Source: Paludibacteraceae bacterium (GTDB taxonomy: Bacteria; Bacteroidota; Bacteroidia; Bacteroidales; Paludibacteraceae). Taken from it: a stretch of DNA of 64,000 nt. The stretch spans positions 124,001 to 188,000 of the forward strand of contig JAFOYE010000011.1 in the NCBI GenBank assembly GCA_017391525.1, given 5' to 3'. Numbering within the stretch: the first letter of the stretch is position 1; the number at the start of each line of letters is the position of its first letter. This document shows, piece after piece, positions 1-11,700 of the stretch. The position numbers and the translations under genes are program-made. The notes under the pieces were generated by a model. The model did no database searches, was not told where the DNA came from, and saw only the letters and a program-made list of their open reading frames with translations.

Positions 1-65
1 CTTCGGGCTGAGAGACCACTGCGTTGAGGGACCGGGCTAAAGCCCTGAGAGATGCTAGATCAAAG

Positions 66-118
66 TCTAACAGCGACAAAGTCGCGATCTAACAGTAAAA
101 CGGTCTAATATCTAACAG
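66..118. repeat. TCTAACAG word array with mini-hairpins
   Basis: The 8-bp word TCTAACAG occurs at 66-73, 88-95 and 111-118, with a shorter form TCTAATA at 104. The words are separated by small hairpin-forming inserts such as CGAC-aaa-GTCG. It lies just beyond the stop codon of the giant gene that ends at 140. The same word recurs at 33944-34003 and 38192-38251. Function unknown. Confidence 0.6.
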
Positions 119-139
119 CGCAGCGATCTGCTCTGTGCG

Positions 140-3100
140 TTAACGCACGAGTTTGCCTTGGGCGTCGTAGAGTACGCCGTCTTTCTGCATGTAGAGTACA
201 CCGTCGATGAGGAGTTTGCGGACATTGGTGTCGTTGCTACCACCCATGATGTCCTCAACGTCTGTCACCACTTTGTTAGGCTCCATGCTCAGAGCAAAGC
301 GGCCTTCATAGCTACCTGCGGTGAGGGTAACGGTATAGTCATCAAGGAGCAAGTTGGTGCGTGTACCCGTCAAGTAATCAACGAGTTCTACAATCATTCC
401 GCTTGTGCCTTGAGGCATGCTGAAGGTGTACTCGCCAGCCTCTGTGATCACTACGCCAAGAGGTAGGGTAGTAGCCTCTTTTGGCACTACGTTACCTGCC
501 ATTTGATCGCCGTTAACAACCGAGTAGATGTTAGCTCCCTTGTTGATGATCTTGGTGAGGTCGAGATTGAGGTCAAAGCCCTCCGTTGCCTCTTCTTCGC
601 GCAACTGAACATAGGTTTTATCAATGGTGTTGCCTGCTTGTTGAAGCTCGAGGCGGAGATTAACTGGCTGATCGTTGTCTGCGTTCTTCTTAGCTGCTAG
701 GCCGCTAGGAGCGATGTTGACAATCTTGCTCCATACCACGTCACCTGCATATTGTACCATATATGAGTGCATTGCGTAGAAGTCCACTTCGGTAGATGCT
801 ACGGCTGCATAGCCATCGGTTGGATGCCAGTATTGGTAGAAGAATGGTATATCGCCTTGCTTGGTAGTGAAGTCAGGATTAGCAAAGGATGCTACACCTA
901 GTAGGTGCCAGTTCCAGTGGTTCCAAGCTATTTTCTCGCCTCTTGGATGTTCGGCTAATGTGACGGTGATATCTGCTTGATCTTTGATATCAGCTGGGCT
1001 GACTTTGCTTGCGGATGGGAAATAGAGGCTGACTTTGCGTCCTTGTCCAGCGGTGAAGCCGTAATCTTTGCACAGACGACGGTAGTTGAGGCATACCACA
1101 TAACCGGTGTTGGCAAGGAGAGTCTTAGTGGCTGCCTCTTCTTGGGTCTCGGCTACATACTCCCATCCTGTGCTTTCTTCGGTTGGTAAACCTTCGAGCG
1201 CACGTTTAGGGCCGTTGTAGAATTGTACTGCCCAATAGTCGCCATATGCACCTAAACCGATGACATCCTTGAGTTGGACATCAAATGGGAAGGATACCCA
1301 GTAGAACATCTTCTCGTAGTGGTTGGTTGATGTGGCATTGGTAGCAAACTTATCCTCTAGGAAGGTGAGTACTGCATAAGCAGGGTAGTTAAATTCATAT
1401 TCGCTATCACCTTTAGCCGTCACAGAGGATGCATTGGTTGCGAAAGTGAGTTGGGTAGCAGGATCGTTGTGCTCACGGTGGATCATCACAGGGGTGGTGA
1501 GGTTAACTTCGCCCGTAATCTCGCTATCTGGGGTGTAGATGGTAGAGAAACGGTGGTGAGCAAATTCGTAAACGACGCGCAATGGATAGCTGGTAGCGCT
1601 ATTTCCATTATTGAGAAAGGCTCTGCCAATGGATGAGTTGCCCCAGAAATATTGGTAGGAGTTGTTGTATTTAGCTTTGACTGTAGCTCGAACATCAGGT
1701 TTGGACTCAATGTCGATACTATATATCCATTGGGTATTGTCGTAGAAGTACTTGGAGTCTTTGAATGTCACATCGCCTTCCACAATGAGGTATTCGTTGT
1801 TTAGCGAAGGCTTGGTTTCTGCTATATACGCACGGGTAAGACGGTTGGTGACGATGTCCCATGAGTAGCGTACGCTAGCCAAAGCAGGTAGGATAGGCTC
1901 TCCACCTTGGTTGGTGACATACACATCGTTGTCATATTCGTCGTCTGTGAAGCGATCGTTGTTGATGAGCAATGGGTGTGCGAGTGCAGAGTTGTTGTCG
2001 CAGGCAATAGTGAACTTGACATTGCCACCAGCAGGTACGTTATCGCAGAAGTAGTGTGAGTAGTCGTGGTTACTATATGCGAAATCGGAATAAGCGAAGA
2101 GGTTGCTCTTCTGTGCATAGTAGTCGTAGCCACCGTCAGCACTCTCAGCACGGATGTAGTAGTCGCCCGTGTAGCGGTGTGTGCGGTCGATAGCGATAGT
2201 AGCAGATGTGCCATCTTGTACGACGACGAAGTTCCATACACCGCAACCATCATCGGTTGGGTCATCAAGGATGGCTTTAATACCCGTGTCGTACACGAAG
2301 TCGTCGATGTTAGAGTCATCGCCGGCGTTTTTGCGACCAGGTAGTTTGATCACGCTACCGCCATTCTTGATCTGGAGTGGACCGAAGACCATATGTGCCT
2401 CGATATCTACCCACTTGCTGCCATCGTATTGTTGGAGGATGATTTCAGGGTTATTGATACCCTCGAATTGTTCGGTTAGGGTCTTGTGTATCTTGTTATA
2501 GACGTGCATGCTAACAACTGTCTCAGTGCCTGCTACGTCCAGCGGTATCTCGTCGGAGTAGATGAAGTACTCTTCTTCGATGAGTGTTTGGCTGACGGCT
2601 GTTTGCTCTACGTATTTGAGTCGGAGGTTGCCTGGTTGCGCAAGGAGTTCTTCCTCAAAACGAGCAGTGATCTCTTTGTCAGAAGTGGCTTGGTATTGAT
2701 AGCCAGCCGAAACGCTCACGCGTGAACCACCTTCGTACCATCCAGTAAACTTGTAACCAGGTTTGGCTGTAGCCGTCAATGACACTGGCTCGTTAGGCAA
2801 TGTTTGGATACTGCCTATGGTGATGATGGTGGCCTCAGTATTGGTTACACCTAAAGCCGCTTGACCATTATTGTAGTTGACGGTTATCATACCGCCATCA
2901 TTGGTGGTATGGTAGGTCTGTGTATAGAGTGGCGCAAAACGAGCGGTGACTGATTGCTTGTAGTCCGCAGGGTTAGCCATTATCCATGGGTTTTCGGTAT
3001 ACACGATAGGGTTGTTCCACCAGCCAATGAAGTGGTATCCGCTGTTAGGAGTAGCTTCTAGAGTGGCTTCCTCAAGTGATAGAGTGATGTTTTTGACGTA

Positions 3101-5686
3101 ACCTACGGTGGTGTGGGTATATACTGTACCTCCGCTGTGGGTCATGGTGAATGTACCACCATCGTTGCTGTCCACCCACTCCCATTTATCAGTAGAAGAA
3201 TTATATAGGAACGCCTGCGCGCGCACGTCTTTCTTCGAACCAAGGTTGAATCTTGCGGTCAGTGTTTGTGACACGTTAGGTGCGTCGAAGGTGTAAGTAA
3301 GAGAGCTGCTAACCTTAGTGCCGTTGAGGTACCATCCGTCGAAGGTGTAACCCACTTCTGGGGTAGCGGTCACGGTAGTAGTAGCGGTGTATGCTGCTTC
3401 TAGTGAGAAGGTGCCGGCTGTAGCTGCTTGTGTGAGTTTGGTAGTGGTATTCACACCATTGAGCTTGTAGGTGGTTGCTGCCACTTTTCCACCCGCCTCA
3501 GCGATGAAAGTCTGTGCGTGGTTGATATGGGTGTATGAAGTCAATGGTTGATGGGTTAATGCCGCATCGTTGGTAGCACCAGGGGTATAGAGGTTGACAC
3601 CATTGAGGAGGGTCTCTAGTAGGCCCGTGCGGTTGTTAGCGTACTTGATACGGTTAGCAATACGGTTTTGGTTGGAGTTGGAGTTTCTAGCAGCATCGGT
3701 CTTGTTGTATGCGTGCCCTGAATTCTCGTCATATACCCATTGGCTCTCTGTACCACCTGTGACAGGGATAGTCTTGGTAGCGTCCCAGTTAGCACCATTA
3801 CCGATGAAGCCATATTGGAGATAACCATATTCGTTGGCATTGAGGTCGAAGTATGCAAGCTTAGTGCCAGGGATAGTAGCGGTAGTAGGGTTGGTAGGGT
3901 GGGTATAGATATCCTTACCGGTGAGCAGTTGTACGTTTTCCCATTGATCGATGTTGGCGAAATACATGGTCACGCCATTGTTCTTAGGCAAGTAGTATGC
4001 CCAGTACCATACGTCCCACCAACCTTCTTTATTACAGAGTAGGTTCTTGCCGTCGGTAGGAATCTTCTCTGGGGTAGGGATTTGGGCGGAGTTGGTAAAC
4101 TTAGGCACGGTGTTGCTATTGGTGATACCAGCTGCTGCACTGGAGTATTTCCAAGTTTCGTAGTTACCCTCGGTAGCCGTAGTAGAATTGAGACGGTAGG
4201 TAATCACGCCGGTGTAGCCATCAGGAACTGCAATTGGGATAAAGCGAGAAGATGGCGTGGAAGTTAAGTCCGCATGGGTCTTGGTCTTGGCGTAGTCTAG
4301 ATAGATGTTAGCTTTGTAAGGACCATGCACAGAGGCAGATACGCGACTATTTTTAGTCCAATACACGTTGGTCCATTCGGTAGTGCCATCTGCTTCTTTT
4401 AGGTTGGTATAACCTTTGGTGAAGTTGGTGGTAGAAGGGCGATAGTAGATGGTTTTCGCAGAACCTGTGGTGTATGACACGTTAGGGTCGGTGCCAGAAA
4501 GATCGGCTATTTCCTTGAGTTTGAGGTCGTCGGATGTCACGTAGTTGACACCATATGCAGCGTATTTCGCATAGTCTGTTGCAGAGTTGATGGTCCAAAG
4601 AGATACTTTGCGTTGGTAGTCCTTAGCTTGTTGTACTAGCGCTTGGGTAACGTAGGTGCTGCTATTGTAATAGTAACAAGAGGATATATCCCAGTCGTTG
4701 TTCTTGGCATTAGCCAGTTTGGTTTGGTCGATGCTATTCACTAGGTGTTGGCAACGTAGTCTTGGGTAGTTAGCTCGAACATACTTCAATCCTGATTCAA
4801 AACCGAGGATAATGGTGCGATCTTCCATGCCATATTTTTGGATGACTTCGTATATCTTCGAGAAATTGCTCATGTCGGTGGATGTAATACCTGTGGTGTA
4901 TTTGAGTTCTACGACAGGGATGACGTTGTAGTCGCGGCAGATCTCCATATAGCGGTCAAGGGTACAGATATAGCCTGTATAGGTTGTACCATTGCGAGTT
5001 TGGGTGAGCTTCTCCGCTTGCAATGTGGCAAGGTTGGTATTAGCAATGACATAGTTATGAGAACCTTTGCTGAGATTATCATCGTGCCAGCAGACAGGAA
5101 CTAGGTCTTTGGTCATCTTGACGTCGCACTCAAGTGCTTGGAAGCCATAGACTTTGATAGCATTGAGGAATGCTTCTTCGGTATTCTCTACACCCATGCG
5201 GCAGCCGCGGTGACCGATCATGATAGGTTTCCACGCAAAGGATTGTCCTGCAAGGAAGATGAATCCGAGTAGGAGTAGAATCTTGTGTGCTTTATGTGTA
5301 GAGAGTTGTTTCATTGATTGTTTGTGTTTGTGTTGTTTGATGAAAATGATTCCGGCAGCTGCGGCAGCAAAGATGAGTAATACCCATCCGTCTCCCAAAG
5401 GCAGCGGGTCGCCAGGGTGGAGGTTCTCGTCATCCCCATAGCCATCGTCACCCCATAGGTTTTGTCGTCCTCTGATGTTTGACGGCGTAGATGGTGCAGG
5501 GTTCTGTGCAGCAAAGGCATCCTGAACATTAGACTCATAGGCACAATAGCCGTCTTCGACGTAATAATAATCGTCGTAATACTGCGCATTGGCATTGGTT
5601 ATTGGTAGACACGCGAGTAGAATCGCTACTAGTGCCACACCGAACATAGTGGCTGTTCTGGGTGATTTACGAGATGTTATTTTCAT
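140..5686 (-). CDS. Giant secreted protein: two signal peptides, GDPD domain, InlB-type repeats
   Basis: 1848 aa. Residues 1-35 look like a signal peptide. A short Tyr/Asp-rich stretch follows, then PLPLGDG (94-100), a hydrophobic segment (101-116) and a basic cluster KQHKHKQ. A second signal-peptide-like segment starts at Met125 and ends near A-Q-S-F-A (about 151). Residues 153-395 resemble a glycerophosphodiester phosphodiesterase: HRG (159-161), ENT (167-169), E-C-D (186-188) and a second His in WHDD (about 201). After an unrecognised region come three InlB/Flg_new-type repeats (about 740-1040), each with a GW[YW] core and an ending like TARF. The C-terminal 800 residues are homologous to the upstream neighbour. 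The protein ends in a tail (VEDI, LLIDGVLYMQKDG, YDAQGKLVR) that resembles Bacteroidales secretion tails. It lies 71 bp downstream of its paralog and may be co-transcribed. The overall role is unknown; a cell-surface protein is likely. Confidence 0.85.
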   Translation of the reverse strand: MKITSRKSPRTATMFGVALVAILLACLPITNANAQYYDDYYYVEDGYCAYESNVQDAFAAQNPAPSTPSNIRGRQNLWGDDGYGDDENLHPGDPLPLGDGWVLLIFAAAAAGIIFIKQHKHKQSMKQLSTHKAHKILLLLGFIFLAGQSFAWKPIMIGHRGCRMGVENTEEAFLNAIKVYGFQALECDVKMTKDLVPVCWHDDNLSKGSHNYVIANTNLATLQAEKLTQTRNGTTYTGYICTLDRYMEICRDYNVIPVVELKYTTGITSTDMSNFSKIYEVIQKYGMEDRTIILGFESGLKYVRANYPRLRCQHLVNSIDQTKLANAKNNDWDISSCYYYNSSTYVTQALVQQAKDYQRKVSLWTINSATDYAKYAAYGVNYVTSDDLKLKEIADLSGTDPNVSYTTGSAKTIYYRPSTTNFTKGYTNLKEADGTTEWTNVYWTKNSRVSASVHGPYKANIYLDYAKTKTHADLTSTPSSRFIPIAVPDGYTGVITYRLNSTTATEGNYETWKYSSAAAGITNSNTVPKFTNSAQIPTPEKIPTDGKNLLCNKEGWWDVWYWAYYLPKNNGVTMYFANIDQWENVQLLTGKDIYTHPTNPTTATIPGTKLAYFDLNANEYGYLQYGFIGNGANWDATKTIPVTGGTESQWVYDENSGHAYNKTDAARNSNSNQNRIANRIKYANNRTGLLETLLNGVNLYTPGATNDAALTHQPLTSYTHINHAQTFIAEAGGKVAATTYKLNGVNTTTKLTQAATAGTFSLEAAYTATTTVTATPEVGYTFDGWYLNGTKVSSSLTYTFDAPNVSQTLTARFNLGSKKDVRAQAFLYNSSTDKWEWVDSNDGGTFTMTHSGGTVYTHTTVGYVKNITLSLEEATLEATPNSGYHFIGWWNNPIVYTENPWIMANPADYKQSVTARFAPLYTQTYHTTNDGGMITVNYNNGQAALGVTNTEATIITIGSIQTLPNEPVSLTATAKPGYKFTGWYEGGSRVSVSAGYQYQATSDKEITARFEEELLAQPGNLRLKYVEQTAVSQTLIEEEYFIYSDEIPLDVAGTETVVSMHVYNKIHKTLTEQFEGINNPEIILQQYDGSKWVDIEAHMVFGPLQIKNGGSVIKLPGRKNAGDDSNIDDFVYDTGIKAILDDPTDDGCGVWNFVVVQDGTSATIAIDRTHRYTGDYYIRAESADGGYDYYAQKSNLFAYSDFAYSNHDYSHYFCDNVPAGGNVKFTIACDNNSALAHPLLINNDRFTDDEYDNDVYVTNQGGEPILPALASVRYSWDIVTNRLTRAYIAETKPSLNNEYLIVEGDVTFKDSKYFYDNTQWIYSIDIESKPDVRATVKAKYNNSYQYFWGNSSIGRAFLNNGNSATSYPLRVVYEFAHHRFSTIYTPDSEITGEVNLTTPVMIHREHNDPATQLTFATNASSVTAKGDSEYEFNYPAYAVLTFLEDKFATNATSTNHYEKMFYWVSFPFDVQLKDVIGLGAYGDYWAVQFYNGPKRALEGLPTEESTGWEYVAETQEEAATKTLLANTGYVVCLNYRRLCKDYGFTAGQGRKVSLYFPSASKVSPADIKDQADITVTLAEHPRGEKIAWNHWNWHLLGVASFANPDFTTKQGDIPFFYQYWHPTDGYAAVASTEVDFYAMHSYMVQYAGDVVWSKIVNIAPSGLAAKKNADNDQPVNLRLELQQAGNTIDKTYVQLREEEATEGFDLNLDLTKIINKGANIYSVVNGDQMAGNVVPKEATTLPLGVVITEAGEYTFSMPQGTSGMIVELVDYLTGTRTNLLLDDYTVTLTAGSYEGRFALSMEPNKVVTDVEDIMGGSNDTNVRKLLIDGVLYMQKDGVLYDAQGKLVR

Positions 5687-5757
5687 GATATAGTGTATAT
5701 GTCAAATGTTATGTTTTCTTCTGCTCGCCTAATGGCACGAAATCTTATATTGTTGTT

Positions 5758-8700
5758 TTACTTCACGAGTTTGCCTTGGGCGTCGTAGGTTGTTCCGTCC
5801 TTTTGTAGGTAAAGTACACCATCAATGAGGAGCTTGCGGACATTGTCGTCGTTGCTACCGCCTGTGATGTCCTCTACGCTAGTGGCTACTTTCTCTGGTA
5901 CGAGGCGGAGAGCAAAGCGTTGGTTGAAGGTGCCCTTGTCGAGGGTGATGGTATAGTCGCTCATGAGGAGGTTGGTAGATGTACCTTGCTCGTAGTCAAT
6001 GAGTTCGACTATCATTCCTTCTGTGCCTTGAGGCATGGCGAAGGTGTAGCTGCCAGCGGCTGTGATGACAACACCGAGAGGGAGAACGGTCTCCTCTTTA
6101 GGTATAGCGTTACCAGCCATCTCGTGGTTGTCCACGATAGAGTAGATATTGGCTCCGGCATTGATGATCTTAGTGAGGTCGAGGCTCATGTCAAAGCCCT
6201 TGGTGCCCTTGTCGTTGCGGAGTTGAACGTAGGTCTTATCGAGGGTGCTGCCCGCTTGTTGAAGCTCAAGACGGAGCATGACTTTCTTGTCGGCTTGCTC
6301 GTCCGTCTTAGCGGCGAGTTTGTTGAGTGAACCGCCAGTATTTACTACGCTAGTCCAAGTAATATCTCCATAATATTGTACCATAAATGAGTGCATTGCA
6401 TGGAAGGTAACATCGTTAGGAGTAACAGCAGCATATGCGTCACCTGGATGCCAATATTGGTATAAGAAAGGAATATCATCTTGTTTAGAGTCAAATCCTG
6501 GAGTAGCAAATGATGGTACACCAATTAAGTGCCAGTTGTGGTGATTCCAAGCGGTATTGTTGTTTTCCATCTGATCTAGTGTTCTTTTGACAGTTTGACC
6601 TCCTTTCAACATAGCAGGATTGATTACGCTGTTTGATGGGAAGTAGAGACTCAACTTGCTATGTCCAAATTCACCTGAACCATGGCTTTTGAATAGTTGA
6701 TCCTGGAGTATTTGGCTATAGTTGAGACAAAGCACGTAACCCACATTTTGTTTAAGAACGTGTGACTTCTTGGTAATATACTTCCAGTTCGTTTGTGCCA
6801 AACCACTTTGTGCACGCTGTGCGCCGTCATACTCTTCCATGATCCAGTATTTGCCGTATTCACCTAGACCGAAGACGTCGGATATTTTGACATCAAATGG
6901 GAAGGATATCCAGTAGAACATCTTCTCGTATTTAGATACGTTGTTATCTAGAAGTTTATCCTCGAGGAAGGTCATTACTGCGTATGCAGGCTTGGTGTAT
7001 TGGTCTTCACCTGTATTTGGAATATTAGGTGTCGCTGTTATAGAAGCATCATTGTTGGCGAAAGTGAGTTGCTTAGGAGGATCGTTATGCTCACGCATGA
7101 TCATAACGGAGGTTGCTAAGTTGATGTTTCCGTTGATAGTACCTGCTAATTCGCAGATAGTAATGAAGCGATCGTTCTTAAAGTCGTAGAGCAAACGAAC
7201 AGGGTAGGAACCTTGTGCGCTACCGCCAATAAGCTGGTCTGTAGTGCTTTCTGTTCCCATAAAGTATTGGTACTTACCATTCATTCTTGCTTTTACTTTA
7301 GCGTCTGAAGGTACTTGAGCGTTCAAGTCTATTTGGTAGAAGTGGTCGCCAATTTCGTCAAAGTATGCTTTTTCATCAGATATATCGCCAATCTCATTGC
7401 CTTCTACGATTAAGTACTCGTTGTTTTTAAAGTCTGTGTTAGCAATATACGCACGTGTGAGGCGGTTGGTCACAATATCCCAACCGAAGCGTACAGTAGC
7501 GTCGGCAGGAAGATTAGGGGCACCATCTACATTTTTTACGAATAGGTCATCGCCGTACTCATCATCTGTAAAGCGGTTGTTGTTAATCATCAACTCTTTA
7601 CAAAGGAACATGGCGTGGTCGTTAGCGATAGTAAACTTAACCACAGGGTGTTTACCAGCTGTTGCCGTAGGAGTACCATCTTCGTAGATATCCACATAAC
7701 GGATAAAGTAGTGTGAGAAGTCGCTATTTTTCTTAGCATACTCAGATGGAGTCATCACGTTATTAGGGTGCGTGAAGTTGTTGTACTGACCATCGGCGTT
7801 GGTGGTACGGATATAGTATTTTCCTGTGTATTTCTCTGTTTTGTCTAGTTCAAGTTTGACGTTGCCATTCTCTTGTGTAATGTAGAAATTCCATACGCCG
7901 CAACCATAGTCTTTGGAAGCATCTGCTTTTTCTGCTTTGATAGCGTCGATTCCTTTATCTACCACTACTTGAACAGTATTCTTGCGTCCTGGCATACGGA
8001 TGTTGCTGGTATTGTCTGTTTGCAAAGGACCGAATACCATGTGGCGTTCTATATCTACCCACGTTGTTCCATCCCATTGTTGTAGGATGATTTCTGGGTT
8101 ATTGAGTGCAGTGCCTGTTAGGTTGCCATTGTTGTCTTTTGACACCTTATTATATATATGTAAGCTGACAATGTCGGTTTTGTTACCAGAAGACACCTTC
8201 TTAATGCGATCACCTTCGTTAAACTCGTATGTGCGAGTAATTTCTGTTTTGCTTGCTACCTCTTGTTCAATGTAGATAAGGCGATAGTCTTCATTTTCTG
8301 TTTCTAGTTTTGTCCATCCATCTATCCAACCCTCTGTACTAGAGTAGACTCCATTGAGTATAAAGCAATTATTTCGAGTGGCAGGAATTGCTTGTGGGGT
8401 TGTAGAAATTCGGGTGAATTTTCCCTCGTTATTTGTACCTTCATAATAGAATGTGACATCAGAATACTTATCTCCTGCAATTGTTGCCGTGTATAATTTG
8501 TCTTTTACTTGATGTAATTGTATTGTATCAACTATAGTAGGTGAAGTCGCAAGATATCTTACGCAGATGAAGTATTCATCTTTATTAGCCCAATCATTGC
8601 GTAAATAAGGACTGCTTAAATCTAAATATACCACTTGCTCTTCTGTGCGCACAAATCCCGGAAATACCTGTGGGACATTTTTCACTCCATTTGTCATTCC

Positions 8701-11700
8701 TGGATTAATAATATATGTTCCGTCTTTTTGTAAACCTCCACCTGTTTCTATAGCTCTATAGCCTTTATATTCGTAGCCGCAGAGAGGTTTAGCTGTGCTT
8801 TCAATTACAGTTAATTTTGCATTATATGGTACAAAGATAGTTGTATCTTTGTTATATAGCGATGTTGCAACATAATAATCACCCTCTGAATTAAATAACT
8901 CTTCGCGAGCATATTTTACTTGGTATTGACCTCCTAGAGTGTGGTAAAGTATCACCTTATGACATTGTTTTGGTGCGAAGTGGGCACTGATAGCAGAGTG
9001 GTCTGTTATGGTAAATGTATAAGTTTTGCTAGTGCTAATGCGTTGGTTGTTTTGGTACCAGCCAATAAAGTCATAACCTTCTGTTTGATGAGGATCTGGA
9101 GTAGCAGTCAGTGTTACTTGTGTGCCGTAGTTGATAACTGCGCTAGTGGAACTGGTCACAGTAGTCGTATTGCCGCCATTAGCAATAGTTACCGTATTGT
9201 TGTCATGAGGATATTCCACAAAGTCCGAATACTCGGTGTTGTAGTTCATCACCGCAACAACTAATTGCACATCATTACGTGCGAAGCGAGCATGAACAGT
9301 TCTACTACCCTCTGCGCGGTAGGTGTATGTTGGGCTGCTAGAGTCCAATGCACCACTACCGTTGTACCAACCTACAAATCTATATCCATCATTTGGTGTA
9401 GCGGTGAGGGTATTCATAGAACCTTGGTACATGTCTGTAATAGACAATTTAGAAGAACCAATGTCCTTAGTTATAGTACCATCGTTGTATGAAATTGTGG
9501 CGGTACCACCAGTTGTACTATTTTGATATTGACCTCCTATTTCGGTTTGTACGATAAAGTTCTGTTGGAATGGTTTGTGGAAACGAGCCACAATGGTATA
9601 TGCAGCGTTTGCCGTATAACTAACTTCTGCTCCTTTCTTATTCATCCAATCTATTGGTTCACCTGCTGTATTATACCATCCTAAGAACTCATATCCATCT
9701 GCAGCACTTGCAGTTATGGTCATGGTTGTATTTCCTGCCAATACATTGTCTGACCATTCACCAGTTGTTGTTACACGGGCTTGTTCGCAACCTGCATTCG
9801 TACTTGTTATTCTTGGATATTCAATAGTTACAGAACCTCCAGAAGTTCCCTTTGCATCAAATACATCCGTCTCGGCGTTATATGTATAGGCATAAACTTT
9901 TTGTTGGAATATTTTAGCAAAGCGAGCAGTAACGGACTCGTCATTACTGCCTGGATTGGTCATGTTCCATGGGTTGGTAGTTACAGGATATCCTAAATTA
10001 TTCCAAAAACCAACAAAAATACAGCCACTTTTTGGGGTTGCAGTAATCGTTAGTGTTTTTGTCGGGTAAATATCTGTAACAGGATGTTGGTTAGCATCAT
10101 CAATTGTTTCTGTGTAGGTTGTACTGTTGGTCTTAGTATAACTAAATGTTAATGTTCCGCCTTGATTACTGTCAGTCCAATCATTTTTATCGTAGATGCT
10201 AGTCTCAGACTTGTTCTCAAAAATCTGCATTCTAAATTTTTTCTTAGATCCAAATATTGCATGAATAATTACATCCTCGTTTGGAGCTGCATAGGTATAT
10301 GTAAGACTAGTACTTAATTCATTCCAATCCTTGTCATACCATCCTAGAAATTTACAATGGCTAGCTGGCGTTGCCGTTAATGTTACTGTAGCGGTGTATG
10401 CAGCTTGAATCGATGTACTACTCTCTGATGAAATTGTACTACTGGTAGATGTGGTATTGCTTACGTTATTCAACTTATAAGAACTTATAGTAACGCTGCC
10501 TCCTCCACTTGATGTTACAGTTTGGGTGTGGTTGAGAGACTCCCATGAGTTGTATGTCGTTTTAGAAGGTGCTTCTTCTGCTGTTGATCCACCTGGGATT
10601 AAATCAGTATTGCCGGGGATGAATAGGTTATAACCGCTAAGCATGTCTGCACGCACTGCGGTATAGTCTTTCCCGCTTCTAAGTGATCCAAAGTCGTGTG
10701 CTTTTCTGCTGCTCCATGCTAGATCTGGAGTTAGGTCGTTTACAGTGACATGTGGCCATCTTTTCCATAGATAAGGATCCTCCAATCCTGCTGTGGCTGC
10801 TACTTGTCCTTTTACTGAAGTTGAGACTTTTGTTGTTTGATTGCTGATAAATGCATATTGAGTATATGCGATGCCACTTTCAACATCACTGGCAGATGGT
10901 TTTGCGAGTTTGCAATACCAAAGTTTAGTATTAGGAATGTTTGCTAAGTTGTGAGTATATGCATATATGTCTTTGCTCCTGAGGAAGGTTGGTAAGGTCC
11001 AATTAGGATTGTTTACAAAATAAATGTGAGCATCATTCTCAAGATAGTAACCATAGTAATAACCTTTATAATCTTTATATATCCCAGAACCTCCAGCCCA
11101 ATAACCTTCTCGAATTGCAACTAAGTTTCTATCTCCCAACTCAGAAACAGAAATCAATTCGTCATCCCAAATACCATAATTGTAACTAGTAGATAGCCAC
11201 CATTTGCTATTTGGAATACAGTCTTGTAGAGAATCTTTTTTTGCTAATGAAGCTTTGCAAAAGTATGCGCGATAGAACGCGAATTTACTATCAGTTCCTA
11301 AAGTTGCTGGGATGAAGCGGCTGACTTCTGCCTTGTTGGTGATACCAGTGGTTGTGTTAGGGAGTATTCCTTCTGTACTATTGGATTTTGTGTGTCCATG
11401 GAAGTTTTGTTTACCTCCGCTAGTTTTTTCAACGATGAAGTAACATCTAGGAGATGACCTTCTTACCCAGGCAATATCATTGTTGCGGTCCAAACCTGTA
11501 AAACTATATCCACCATCAATACAAACTGTTGATGGGCGGAAATAGATAGTCTTGGTTGTGGCTGTGACCGCGTTTTGTTTCTTGTTTAACGTTGTGTCAT
11601 TTTTGCTCTGTCCACTCACTTGTCCCACGAAGCAAACGAAGGCCAAAAGCAGGAAGAGCTTTTGGAAGAAGGATTGGTATGTCTGCTTGCGGGTGGTCAT

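Noticed and set aside
1822..2319. 165-aa Thr/Ser-rich minus-strand ORF inside the 1848-aa gene
   Set aside because: Low-complexity shadow frame of a well-supported coding sequence; no family features.
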